Assembly: GCA_934394615.1 (NCBI GenBank)
Contig: CAKRRJ010000064.1
Location: 1-12,993 of the forward strand
Length of the DNA: 12,993 nucleotides
Direction of reading: 5' to 3'
Source: an uncultured Lachnospiraceae bacterium
GTDB lineage: Bacteria; Bacillota; Clostridia; Lachnospirales; Lachnospiraceae
Shown here: in pieces, positions 1-7,450 of the stretch
Layout: every line of letters begins with the position of its first letter
How positions within the stretch are numbered: the stretch's first letter is position 1
Made by a program: the position numbers and the translations under genes
The notes under the pieces: generated by a model
Databases searched by the model: none
What the model was told of the DNA's origin: nothing
What the model saw: only the letters and a program-made list of their open reading frames with translations

Positions 1-1
1 T

Positions 2-75
2 GGCGGAATAGCTCAGTTGGCTAGAGCACACGGTTCATACCCGTGGTGTCGAGAGTTCAAATCTCCCTTCCGCTA
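2..75 (+). tRNA. tRNA-Met (anticodon CAU), elongator type
   Basis: The sequence folds as a 74-nt cloverleaf. The acceptor arm GGCGGAA pairs with TTCCGCT (first pair G-U), the discriminator is A75, and T9-A10 sit at the usual positions 8-9. The D arm is GCTC...GAGC. The anticodon stem CACGG/CCGTG encloses loop TTCATAC, giving anticodon CAU. The T arm GAGAG-TTCAAAT-CTCCC has one A-C mismatch. The anticodon stem lacks the three consecutive G-C pairs of initiator tRNA, and the sequence resembles Bacillus elongator tRNA-Met. A tRNA-Ile2 with lysidine-modified CAU is less likely but not excluded. CCA is not encoded. A terminator follows directly. It may be the last gene of a tRNA cluster that starts before the window. 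Confidence 0.95.
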
Positions 76-80
76 TGAAC

Positions 81-116
81 AAAACCTCGGATTCTGTGAA
101 TGGATTCGGGGTTTTT
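81..116 (+). terminator. Rho-independent terminator of tRNA-Met
   Basis: The arm at 81-94 (AAAACCTCGGATTC) pairs with 102-115 (GGATTCGGGGTTTT), allowing a few G-U pairs, around loop TGTGAAT. A run of T at 111-116 closes it. It starts 5 nt after the tRNA. Confidence 0.8.
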
Positions 117-142
117 CAGTTCTAAATTTTTCCGAAAATCCC

Positions 143-171
143 TTGTACTCTCAAAAAGGGTGTGCTATAAT
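143..171 (+). promoter_or_regulatory. Sigma-A promoter of the PAP2-like gene
   Basis: The -35 TTGTAC (143-148) and -10 TATAAT (166-171) are separated by exactly 17 bp. TGC directly before the -10 gives an extended -10. Transcription would start near 178, about 34 nt before the GTG start of the next gene. Confidence 0.8.
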
Positions 172-211
172 CCGAAAAAGCTGATAGAATCGTTTTTGAA
201 AGGAAAGTCAA

Positions 212-868
212 GTGAAGAACCTGTTAAAAAAGTATGGACATATCTGGGTGTGTGGATACATCCTTTTGTACCTGCCGTATTTCTTCTGGCTGGAAAGCGT
301 AATCACAGACAATTATAAGATCATGCATGTTGCACTGGACGATGCAATTCCGTTTTGCGAGTATTTTATTGTGCCGTATATCATCTGGTTTTTTTATGTG
401 TCTGGAGCGGTGCTCTATTTCTTTCTTACAGACAAACAGGATTATTACCGCCTGTGCGCGTTTTTGTTCATTGGTATGACGATCAGCATGCTCATCTGTA
501 CCGTTTATCCGAATGGAACTGATCTGCGTGTGGAAGTAGATCCGCATAAGAATATATTCTGCTATCTGGTGCAGAAAATCCACGACAGCGACACACCGGC
601 CAATGTATTCCCAAGCATTCATGTATATAATTCTGTGGGAGTGCATATCGGTATCATGAACAGCGAGCAATTAAAGGAGCATCGCTGGGTACGTCGTATT
701 TCCTTTATTATTATGACTGCAATCTGCATGTCTACTGTATTTTTAAAACAACATTCGGTAGTAGATGTCACCGGTGCGTTTGTGCTTGCCTATGTCATGT
801 ATCTTTTCGTGTACGGAGGGGTCTATGTGGAGAGCCGCAGAACTGAACGTCGGAAAGTAACGGAATGA
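212..868 (+). CDS. PAP2/AUR1-like integral membrane phosphatase
   Basis: This is a 218-residue polytopic membrane protein. Hydrophobic stretches lie at about residues 10-28, 50-72, 82-98, 163-178 and 187-204. It has the second and third signatures of the type-2 phosphatidic acid phosphatase superfamily: PSIH at 134-137, with His137 as the expected general acid, and KQHSVVDV at 179-186, with His181 as the expected nucleophile and Asp185 beside it. Spacing and the form FPSIHV resemble inositol-phosphoceramide-synthase (AUR1)-like members. The usual first motif KxxxxxxRP is not evident. The likely role is dephosphorylation of, or headgroup transfer to, a membrane lipid or prenyl phosphate; the substrate cannot be told. 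The GTG start at 212 is chosen because AGGA at 201-204 lies 7 nt upstream and the promoter sits just before. It is monocistronic, between two terminators. Confidence 0.82.
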   Translation: MKNLLKKYGHIWVCGYILLYLPYFFWLESVITDNYKIMHVALDDAIPFCEYFIVPYIIWFFYVSGAVLYFFLTDKQDYYRLCAFLFIGMTISMLICTVYPNGTDLRVEVDPHKNIFCYLVQKIHDSDTPANVFPSIHVYNSVGVHIGIMNSEQLKEHRWVRRISFIIMTAICMSTVFLKQHSVVDVTGAFVLAYVMYLFVYGGVYVESRRTERRKVTE

Positions 869-900
869 GGACAGGAATAAAATAAGAATAAGACAAAGAG

Positions 901-977
901 GGCTGCCGCAAAATGGAATCCCGGAACGTTCAACAATCAGGTTGTACGCATCGGAACCGTTTTGCGGCAGCCTTTTT
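901..977 (+). terminator. Long composite hairpin terminator after the PAP2-like gene
   Basis: A perfect 13-bp stem, GGCTGCCGCAAAA (901-913) with TTTTGCGGCAGCC (960-972), is followed by TTTTT (973-977). The 46-nt interior continues the rod. It has short helices 914-916/957-959 and 919-921/953-955, then 927-929/946-948 and 931-934/941-944, around loop AATCAG. It lies 32 nt after the stop codon. This is unusually elaborate for a simple terminator. Confidence 0.8.
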
Positions 978-1037
978 GCAGCCTTTGGAGCTTATTTTTT
1001 ATTGGATTTATTTTTATACAAAATTCCTTAGGAGAAT

Positions 1038-1067
1038 TTGACGTTTTATGGTATACTCATAGATAAT
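1038..1067 (+). promoter_or_regulatory. Probable sigma-A promoter of the lipid kinase-ispF-cysS operon
   Basis: The -35 TTGACG (1038-1043) is followed after 18 bp by -10 GATAAT (1062-1067). TATACT at 1052-1057 is a good hexamer but lies only 8 bp after the -35. The predicted start is about 20 nt before the lipid kinase ATG. A near-palindrome (AAATTCCT/AGGAGAATTT, 1021-1039) abuts the -35 and could be an operator; this is inference. Confidence 0.6.
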
Positions 1068-1092
1068 GATGTTATAGTTTGCGGGAGGTCCC

Positions 1093-2016
1093 ATGTACTA
1101 TTTTATCGTAAATCCAAACGCTCATGGCGGGCGGGGCGGAAAAATATGGAAAAAACTGGAACGCATGGTGCTGAGGTCCGGCGTGGGTTACGAGGCTTTT
1201 CTCACGGGAACTTCGGGGGATGCCAGGCGTATTGCGGCGGAACTGACGGCAGACGTGGAGGAACCGCTCACGATCGTTGCGGTAGGCGGAGACGGAACCG
1301 TAAATGAGGTCTTAAACGGTCTTGCAATCAGCGACCAGCTCACACTCGGTTATATTCCGACTGGTTCGGGCAACGACCTTGCGCGCGGTCTGAATCTCTC
1401 CAGGAATCCGAAAAAGTGTTTAAAGCGGATCCTGAATCCATCTGGTACCTGCAGCGTGGACTACGGAATCCTCTCCTATGAAGATGAGGAGCCGGTCTAT
1501 CGCCGGTTTATGGTCAGCAGCGGTATCGGGTTTGACGCGGCGGTCTGTCATCGCCTGTTAAGGACATCCGGAAAAGGCGGCCTGCGGCAGATACCGGGCC
1601 GCGGGCGTTACATTCTGGCAGGGATCAAGCAGCTTCTCGGCGCGCGGGCATCCAAGGGATATCTGATCCTGGACGGCGTCCGGAGGGTGGAGTTCAATCA
1701 CATTTACTTTGTCTCCGTTCATAACCATGGCAGCGAGGGCGGCGGCTTTCTGTTCGCGCCAAGAGCAGTCTGCGACGATGGCGAGCTGGAGCTCTGTGTG
1801 GCGCATACCGCATCCAAGATCCGGCTCATTGCCGTTTTGCTGGATGCGTACCGCGGACATCTGGGAAAGCGGCGCGGTGTCCATTTTTACCGCTGCCGGG
1901 AAGCAGTCATTCATGTGAATCAGCCGCTGCCGGTCCATGCAGACGGGGAAAACTGTTTCTGCCAGGATGAACTCCGGGTGCGCTGTGTGAAAAAGAAACT
2001 CCGCATGATCCTGTAA
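1093..2016 (+). CDS. Diacylglycerol kinase / YegS-family lipid kinase
   Basis: This 307-residue protein is full length for the DAGK-catalytic (YegS/DgkB/LCB5) family, which phosphorylates membrane lipids such as diacylglycerol with ATP. Near the N-terminus are YFIVNPNAHGGRG and the glycine-rich nucleotide-binding GGDGTVNEVLNGL (GGDGT at residues 65-69). GSGNDLARGL follows (GSGND at 91-95). The C-terminal half is the expected beta-sandwich domain. The N-terminus has no signal or membrane segment, fitting a cytosolic enzyme that binds the membrane face. The start ATG follows GGGAGG (1083-1088) by 4 nt. It is first in the operon, 50 nt before ispF. The true lipid substrate is unknown; DgkB-like recycling of diacylglycerol from lipoteichoic acid synthesis is a possibility. 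Confidence 0.88.
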   Translation: MYYFIVNPNAHGGRGGKIWKKLERMVLRSGVGYEAFLTGTSGDARRIAAELTADVEEPLTIVAVGGDGTVNEVLNGLAISDQLTLGYIPTGSGNDLARGLNLSRNPKKCLKRILNPSGTCSVDYGILSYEDEEPVYRRFMVSSGIGFDAAVCHRLLRTSGKGGLRQIPGRGRYILAGIKQLLGARASKGYLILDGVRRVEFNHIYFVSVHNHGSEGGGFLFAPRAVCDDGELELCVAHTASKIRLIAVLLDAYRGHLGKRRGVHFYRCREAVIHVNQPLPVHADGENCFCQDELRVRCVKKKLRMIL

Positions 2017-2066
2017 CCGGCGGAAACACTTATAAAAGAAAAGTATGAAATAAAAGGAGAAAAGCT

Positions 2067-2639
2067 ATGCGAATCGGACAGGGATACGATGTCCATAAGC
2101 TGGTGGAAGGCCGGGATCTGATCCTGGGCGGTGTGACCGTTCCTTATGAAAAAGGTCTTCTTGGCCATTCCGATGCAGATGTGCTGGTCCATGCAGTTAT
2201 GGACGCACTGCTTGGCGCTGCCGCGCTTGGCGATATCGGCCAGCATTTTCCGGACACAGATCCAAAATATAAAGGAATTTCCAGTATTGCGCTCTTAAAA
2301 GAAGTCGGTGCGCTTCTGGAGAAAGAAGGGTATGTCATCGAGAACATTGATGCGACCATCATCGCGCAGCGGCCGAAACTTGCCGCATACCGTCCTCAGA
2401 TGGCTAAGAACATCGCGGAGGCGCTGCATCTGGAGCTGAACCAGGTGAGCGTGAAGGCGACCACAGAAGAGGGGCTTGGCTTTACCGGAAGCGGGGAGGG
2501 AATCTCTTCGCAGGCCATTACCCTGCTTTCCCACATGCGTGATTTTGCGGCAGACGACCGCATGGTTTACCGTGACGATGCGGTAAGCGGCGGCTGCGGC
2601 GGATGTCCGGGCTGTTGCGGCAGTCAGAACGCAGAATAA
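2067..2639 (+). CDS. ispF: 2-C-methyl-D-erythritol 2,4-cyclodiphosphate synthase with Cys-rich C-terminal tail
   Basis: IspF catalyses the fifth step of the MEP isoprenoid pathway, cyclising CDP-ME 2-phosphate to MEcPP with loss of CMP. The protein aligns from memory almost end to end with E. coli IspF. Metal ligands are Asp8, His10 (YDVH) and His42 ([19 protein letters not shown]). [10 protein letters not shown] starts at 61, and the [16 protein letters not shown] signature spans about 131-146. The family is normally about 155-160 residues, and the core ends near 155. This protein has 190, with an extra tail that ends in [17 protein letters not shown] (Cys177, 180, 183, 184). The start ATG has AAGGAG (2054-2059) 7 nt upstream. 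It is second in the operon, with cysS next. The ispD partner that often precedes ispF is absent here. The tail's function is unknown. Confidence 0.95.
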   Translation: MRIGQGYDVHKLVEGRDLILGGVTVPYEKGLLGHSDADVLVHAVMDALLGAAALGDIGQHFPDTDPKYKGISSIALLKEVGALLEKEGYVIENIDATIIAQRPKLAAYRPQMAKNIAEALHLELNQVSVKATTEEGLGFTGSGEGISSQAITLLSHMRDFAADDRMVYRDDAVSGGCGGCPGCCGSQNAE

Positions 2640-2696
2640 ACGCAGAAAAAGGAAAGAATTAAGAACAGCCCTGTGTGGGGACAAGGAGGAATCATC

Positions 2697-4090
<1,394 letters not shown>

Positions 4091-4106
<16 letters not shown>

Positions 4107-4531
4107 AGATCGAAGACGCCATCGCGAAAGCATTAAATCTGGAAGCGGTGGATCCGTGCACTTATTCACCGCTGGTTCTGGCTTATATCGGTGACGCAGT
4201 CTATGAGCTGCTCATCCGCACCAAGGTCATCAACCATGGCAGCATGCAGGTGAACAAGATGCACAAAAAGAGCGCCAGCCTTGTAAAGGCAGAGACGCAG
4301 GCAAATATCATCAAGGCCATTCAGGATGACCTGACGGAGGAAGAGCTGGCGGTATACAAGCGGGGCCGCAACGCGAAGTCAGCGACCACGGCAAAACATG
4401 CCACCATGATTGATTACCGCATGGCAACCGGCTTTGAAGCGCTGGTGGGGTATCTGTACCTGCAGGCGCGGCATGACCGTCTCCTGGAACTCATCCGGGA
4501 CGGACTCGAAAAGATTGGAGAACTTTCATGA
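4091..4531 (+). CDS. mrnC: Mini-ribonuclease 3 (MrnC)
   Basis: Mini-III is a dimeric RNase III-type nuclease without a dsRNA-binding domain; in Bacillus it trims the 23S rRNA precursor. The 146-residue protein has the RNase III catalytic core. The signature YSPLVLAYIGDAVYELLIR includes the conserved catalytic-site Asp35, and the LVKAETQANII and KRGRNAKS segments follow as usual for the family. No RNA-binding domain follows, as expected. The ATG at 4091 lies inside the 3' end of cysS (16-nt overlap), with AGAGGG just upstream, suggesting translational coupling. Its stop overlaps the rlmB start (ATGA). cysS-mrnC-rlmB is the conserved Firmicutes order, and both MrnC and RlmB act on 23S rRNA. Confidence 0.93.
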
Positions 4532-5268
4532 GATACGAAGAACTGACCATAGAAGGACGCAATGCCGTACTGGAGGCATTCCGTTCCGGAAAGACGATTG
4601 ACAAACTCTTTGTCCAGGACGGCTGTAAAGATGGCCCGGTCCAGACCATTGTGAGAGAGGCAAGAAAGACCGATGCTATCATCAATTTTGTTCCGAGAGA
4701 GCGCCTCGACCAGATGTCCGAGACCGGAAAGCACCAGGGCGTGATCGCCTATGCGGCTGCTTACGAGTACGCAGAGGTGGAGGATATCTTAAAGGCAGCG
4801 GAAGAGAAAGGCGAGCCGCCGTTTATCTTTCTGTTAGACGGCATTGAGGATCCGCACAACCTGGGTGCCATCATCCGTACCGCGAACCTGGCAGGTGCGC
4901 ACGGCGTCATCATTCCGAAGCACCGGGCAGCGGGCCTTACCGCGACTGTGGCAAAAACCTCCGCGGGCGCTTTAAACTACACTCCGGTAGCAAAGGTTAC
5001 TAACCTGGCGCAGACCATTGAAGACCTGAAAAAACGCGGTCTCTGGTTTGTCTGCGCGGATATGGGCGGCGAGATCATGTACCGCCTGAACTTAAAGGGA
5101 CCGATCGGCCTTGTGATCGGCAACGAAGGAAACGGAGTCGGCAAGCTGGTGCGGGAGAAATGCGACATGATCGCGTCCATCCCGATGAAGGGAGATATCG
5201 ATTCCCTGAACGCTTCGGTGGCAGCAGGCGTGCTGGCTTACGAGATCGTGAGACAGCGTTTGAATTAA
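4528..5268 (+). CDS. rlmB: 23S rRNA (guanosine-2'-O)-methyltransferase, TrmH/SpoU family
   Basis: This SPOUT-class SAM-dependent enzyme is expected to 2'-O-methylate a guanosine in 23S rRNA (G2251 in E. coli numbering). The 246 residues hold an N-terminal substrate-binding domain (about 5-80, starting with the typical IEGRNAVLEAF) and the trefoil-knot catalytic domain. Motif 1 is DPHNLGAIIRTA (108-119) with its conserved Arg117. Motif 2 is LVIGNEGNGV (195-204). Motif 3 is IPMKGDIDSLNASVAAGV (218-235). The ATG overlaps the mrnC stop by 4 nt, indicating coupled translation. RlmB is the best name by context; TrmH group 3 members with other rRNA targets share these motifs, so the exact site is inferred. 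Confidence 0.92.
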   Translation: MRYEELTIEGRNAVLEAFRSGKTIDKLFVQDGCKDGPVQTIVREARKTDAIINFVPRERLDQMSETGKHQGVIAYAAAYEYAEVEDILKAAEEKGEPPFIFLLDGIEDPHNLGAIIRTANLAGAHGVIIPKHRAAGLTATVAKTSAGALNYTPVAKVTNLAQTIEDLKKRGLWFVCADMGGEIMYRLNLKGPIGLVIGNEGNGVGKLVREKCDMIASIPMKGDIDSLNASVAAGVLAYEIVRQRLN

Positions 5269-5289
5269 AAATAAAAAGAGGTTTTGTGT

Positions 5290-6171
5290 ATGTGGAAGAG
5301 CCGGACCGGAAAAGCCATGGCAGCGGTACTGCTGCCCGTGGCCCTGTTTTCCTGGAGACCATCGGCGGACGGCAATGTACGGACCCCGGTGGCGGATGGA
5401 ACGGTTACTTACGGAAACGGACGTGCCCTGGTGGATGCTTCCCATACAGAAGATGGTTACGTCATGATCCGGTACAGCCAGAAACCGGGCCGGGTCAAGA
5501 TTCAGATCACGAAATCATCCACATACACATACGATCTGCATGTGAGTGATGCCTATGAAGTGTTTCCGCTTACAGAAGGGGATGGAACCTACAGCATCCG
5601 GCTTTTTGAGCATGTGAGTGGGAATCAGTATGCGCAGGTGTTCAGCCAGCGCATTCAGGTCAGCCTGCGGGATGAATTTGCACCGTTTCTTATGCCAAAT
5701 CAGTATGTAAATTTTTCGGAGGGAAGTGCCGTGGTAAAAAAGGCCGCGGAGCTGGTGGCTGCGGCACCCGATGAAATCAGTGCAGTCGGGAAGATATACC
5801 ATTTTGTGGTCCGGAATCTTTCTTACGATACGGTACGGGCGGCAACCGTGCAGAGCGGTTATCTTCCGGACATCGATCAGGTACTGGAACAGAAAAAAGG
5901 CATCTGTTTTGATTATGCGGCGCTGATGACGGCAATGCTGCGCTCGCAGAATATTCCGGCCCGGCTGGTAATCGGATACAGCGGCGAGCTTTACCATGCG
6001 TGGGTGAGCGTTTACACCGAGCGTGCCGGCTGGATTGATGATATGATCTATTTTGATGGCCACAGCTGGTCCCTTATGGATCCGGCGTTTGCGTCATCCG
6101 GCGGGCAGAGCGATCAGGTGAAACAGTATATTGCAGATGAAGCCAATTATCAGGCGAAATACACATATTAA
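5290..6171 (+). CDS. Exported transglutaminase-like domain protein
   Basis: This is a 293-residue protein with an N-terminal signal-like segment (positive WKSRTGK, hydrophobic residues about 9-22) and no lipobox. The C-terminal half is a transglutaminase-like cysteine-protease fold. The triad is Cys206 (GICFDYAALMTAMLRS), His236 (YHAW) and Asp264 (MDPAF), with IPARLVIGY between. Residues about 30-150 form a beta-rich region that I do not recognise. Bacterial members are usually extracellular peptidases or crosslinking enzymes; the substrate is unknown. ATG 5290 is preferred: AGAGG (5277-5281) lies 8 nt upstream, whereas TTG 5284 is too close to it. It is the last gene of the operon, 21 nt after rlmB, and a strong terminator touches its stop codon. 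In Bacillus the gene after rlmB is yacP, so this is a lineage-specific tail gene. Confidence 0.82.
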   Translation: MWKSRTGKAMAAVLLPVALFSWRPSADGNVRTPVADGTVTYGNGRALVDASHTEDGYVMIRYSQKPGRVKIQITKSSTYTYDLHVSDAYEVFPLTEGDGTYSIRLFEHVSGNQYAQVFSQRIQVSLRDEFAPFLMPNQYVNFSEGSAVVKKAAELVAAAPDEISAVGKIYHFVVRNLSYDTVRAATVQSGYLPDIDQVLEQKKGICFDYAALMTAMLRSQNIPARLVIGYSGELYHAWVSVYTERAGWIDDMIYFDGHSWSLMDPAFASSGGQSDQVKQYIADEANYQAKYTY

Positions 6172-6217
6172 ACGGGTTGGCAGCGCATTCCGAATCATGC
6201 GCTGCCAACCCGTTTTT
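6170..6217 (+). terminator. Strong terminator at the end of the ispF-cysS operon (convergent)
   Basis: The arms AAACGGGTTGGCAGCGCAT (6170-6188) and 6197-6215 form a perfect 19-bp stem around loop TCCGAATC, followed by TTTTT. It starts within the stop codon of the transglutaminase-like gene. It lies between two convergent genes and, with A-rich sequence on its left side, may also slow transcription from the minus strand. Confidence 0.92.
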
Positions 6218-6234
6218 ATGAGGATGAAAAATTT

Positions 6235-7281
6235 CTAATCTTCTACGGTCAGGAGCCGCAGGCCCATATCGGACCAGGTATTTCCGATCAGGTACGAAGT
6301 GTAATTCTGACCCGATGCAATCTCAATCTGTGCGGAGAGCAGCGGCTGGTTCTGGCTGAGTCCAGTGACCATGCCGGATCCGGAGGTGCCAATGACGATG
6401 ATCGGGATCTCCCGCAGGAAGGAGGAACTGCTGGAGTTTGTCACATAAAACTGGTAGGTGCCAGCCATGGCCTGCTTGTAAGGAGTGACGGTCTGGAACG
6501 CCACGTTGCGGAATACGGTTTCGCCGCCGTAGAGCAGCAGGTCGTACCGGGAACCGCTATAGGTCATATTGGCAAAGCGGTAGCAGCCAGTGTTGTAGGC
6601 GCGGGTATTGCAGCCGGTGTCGGACACCTGAACCAGTTCCAGGCCGCCGGAGGAAGAATCAACCAGGACCATGGTTGTCTTTTTACCTGCGGTAAATGGG
6701 AAGTTCTGCTGCAGAAGCACAGAACGCATGCCGGAAGCGCGCCGCACGGTAACGGTATGGAAACCATCGGAGATCCAGTCATAATTGGAGATTGTGCCAA
6801 ATCGGGAGTTGATGGCATAAGCGGTTCCGTCGATGGTGATGTTGACGGCAAAGCTGTTGGTGGAGGCGTTCAGAAAACGAACCTGCCCGTAGTAGCGCGG
6901 GGAGATGGTGGGGTTCGTGGGAGTTAGTGGGAAGAAACCAGTATTCCAGCCATTTCCATTGCTGTTATTGCCATGGTTGCCCCAGTTCCCGTTGTTTCCA
7001 CCGCCCCAGTTCCAGTTTCCGCCAATGCTTCCGGTATTGTCATTTCCAGGGTACACCGGACCGCCTTCTTCAAATCCCGGGAGTGGAATGACCGGAGTAT
7101 TTGCGTCATTACCAGGATAAACCGCTCCGCCTTCTTCCGGGTTCGGAAGCGGAGTGACCGGAATGTTTTCCTCATTGCCCGGGTAAACTGCGCCGCCTTC
7201 CTCCGGAGTTGGAAGCGGAGCCACTGCCTCATTATCATTCCTGTCAGGAGTTCCGTTGTAATGTGTATCGTTTTCAGCCAT
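6235..7281 (-). CDS. DUF4397-like repeat protein, Pro/Gly/Asn-rich, no signal peptide
   Basis: This 348-residue protein has three parts. Residues 20-82 are three tandem 22-residue units with core PLPxPEEGGAVYPGN. Residues 83-115 are very rich in Gly, Asn and Trp. From about 129 the sequence YYGQVRFLNASTNSFAVNIT, then a conserved DG and a run to about residue 215, resembles DUF4397, a beta-sandwich found in surface proteins; the rest is also beta-rich. There is no signal peptide, membrane segment or sorting motif. I prefer ATG 7281 over 7293: GAGG sits 6 nt upstream of 7281, nothing like a ribosome site precedes 7293, and the possible sigma-K promoter would leave almost no leader for 7293. The domain call is from recall. 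A role as a spore coat or surface layer protein is inference only. Confidence 0.75.
   Translation of the reverse strand: MAENDTHYNGTPDRNDNEAVAPLPTPEEGGAVYPGNEENIPVTPLPNPEEGGAVYPGNDANTPVIPLPGFEEGGPVYPGNDNTGSIGGNWNWGGGNNGNWGNHGNNSNGNGWNTGFFPLTPTNPTISPRYYGQVRFLNASTNSFAVNITIDGTAYAINSRFGTISNYDWISDGFHTVTVRRASGMRSVLLQQNFPFTAGKKTTMVLVDSSSGGLELVQVSDTGCNTRAYNTGCYRFANMTYSGSRYDLLLYGGETVFRNVAFQTVTPYKQAMAGTYQFYVTNSSSSSFLREIPIIVIGTSGSGMVTGLSQNQPLLSAQIEIASGQNYTSYLIGNTWSDMGLRLLTVED
7036..7224 (-). repeat. Three tandem 66-bp coding repeats (22-residue units)
   Basis: Units at 7159-7224, 7093-7158 and 7036-7092 (the last shortened to 57 bp) encode VAPLPTPEEGGAVYPGNEEN, VTPLPNPEEGGAVYPGNDAN and VIPLPGFEEGGPVYPGNDN. 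They are in frame in the DUF4397-like gene. Such repeats commonly vary in copy number between strains. Confidence 0.9.
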
Positions 7282-7306
7282 AATATGCCTCATTGTTTTT
7301 TTACTT

Positions 7307-7335
7307 TAGAGTATGAGGCGTGTTTTTGCGCTGTG
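7307..7335 (-). promoter_or_regulatory. Possible sigma-K-type sporulation promoter of the DUF4397-like gene
   Basis: Read on the minus strand, CACA (7335-7332) is followed after 16 bp by CATACTCTA (7315-7307). This matches the Bacillus sigma-K pattern mACm-16/17-CATAnnnTA. The predicted start near 7300 leaves about an 18-nt leader before ATG 7281. No sigma-A promoter is evident in this gap. The motif is short and was found by inspection, so chance is possible. Confidence 0.35.
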
Positions 7336-7352
7336 ACGGAAAAAACAAAAAA

Positions 7353-7397
7353 GCAGGAGCAGGAATGTTTTCCGGGTTCCATTCCCGGAGTTCCTGC
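7353..7397 (-). terminator. Terminator-like hairpin upstream of the HD-GYP gene, oriented to the minus strand
   Basis: GCAGGAA (7359-7365) pairs with TTCCTGC (7391-7397), and inside it TCCGGG (7371-7376) pairs with CCCGGA (7384-7389). On the minus strand the stem is followed by a second TCCTGC and then TTTTTTGTTTTTT. No minus-strand gene precedes it, so it may block antisense transcription, or the palindrome may be an operator. Confidence 0.45.
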
Positions 7398-7399
7398 AT

Positions 7400-7405
7400 T
7401 ATAAT
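7400..7405 (+). promoter_or_regulatory. -10 box of a possible HD-GYP gene promoter
   Basis: TATAAT is a perfect -10 hexamer 45 nt before the ATG. No good -35 is present: the 17-bp position (7377-7382) reads TTCCAT, inside the loop of the 7359-7397 palindrome. If used, it would likely need an activator acting on that palindrome. Confidence 0.4.
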
Positions 7406-7450
7406 AAAAACAGTTATGTCATGCAGAAGAGAAATCGGAGGGAAATATCT

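Noticed and set aside
100..318. Short plus-strand frame across the tRNA-Met terminator and promoter
   Set aside because: It starts inside a terminator hairpin, spans a strong promoter and overlaps the PAP2-like gene in another frame.
2017..2066. Possible internal promoter before ispF (TATAAA near 2031)
   Set aside because: No -35 hexamer lies at a proper distance; the gap fits a simple operon junction.
2640..2696. Possible T-box or separate promoter before cysS
   Set aside because: The 57-nt gap is far too short for a T-box, and no paired -35/-10 hexamers or strong hairpin are present.
6940..7032. Gly/Asn/Trp-rich stretch considered as a frameshift or sequencing artefact
   Set aside because: The reading frame continues cleanly into the DUF4397-like domain and the codons are ordinary, so it is a real low-complexity linker.
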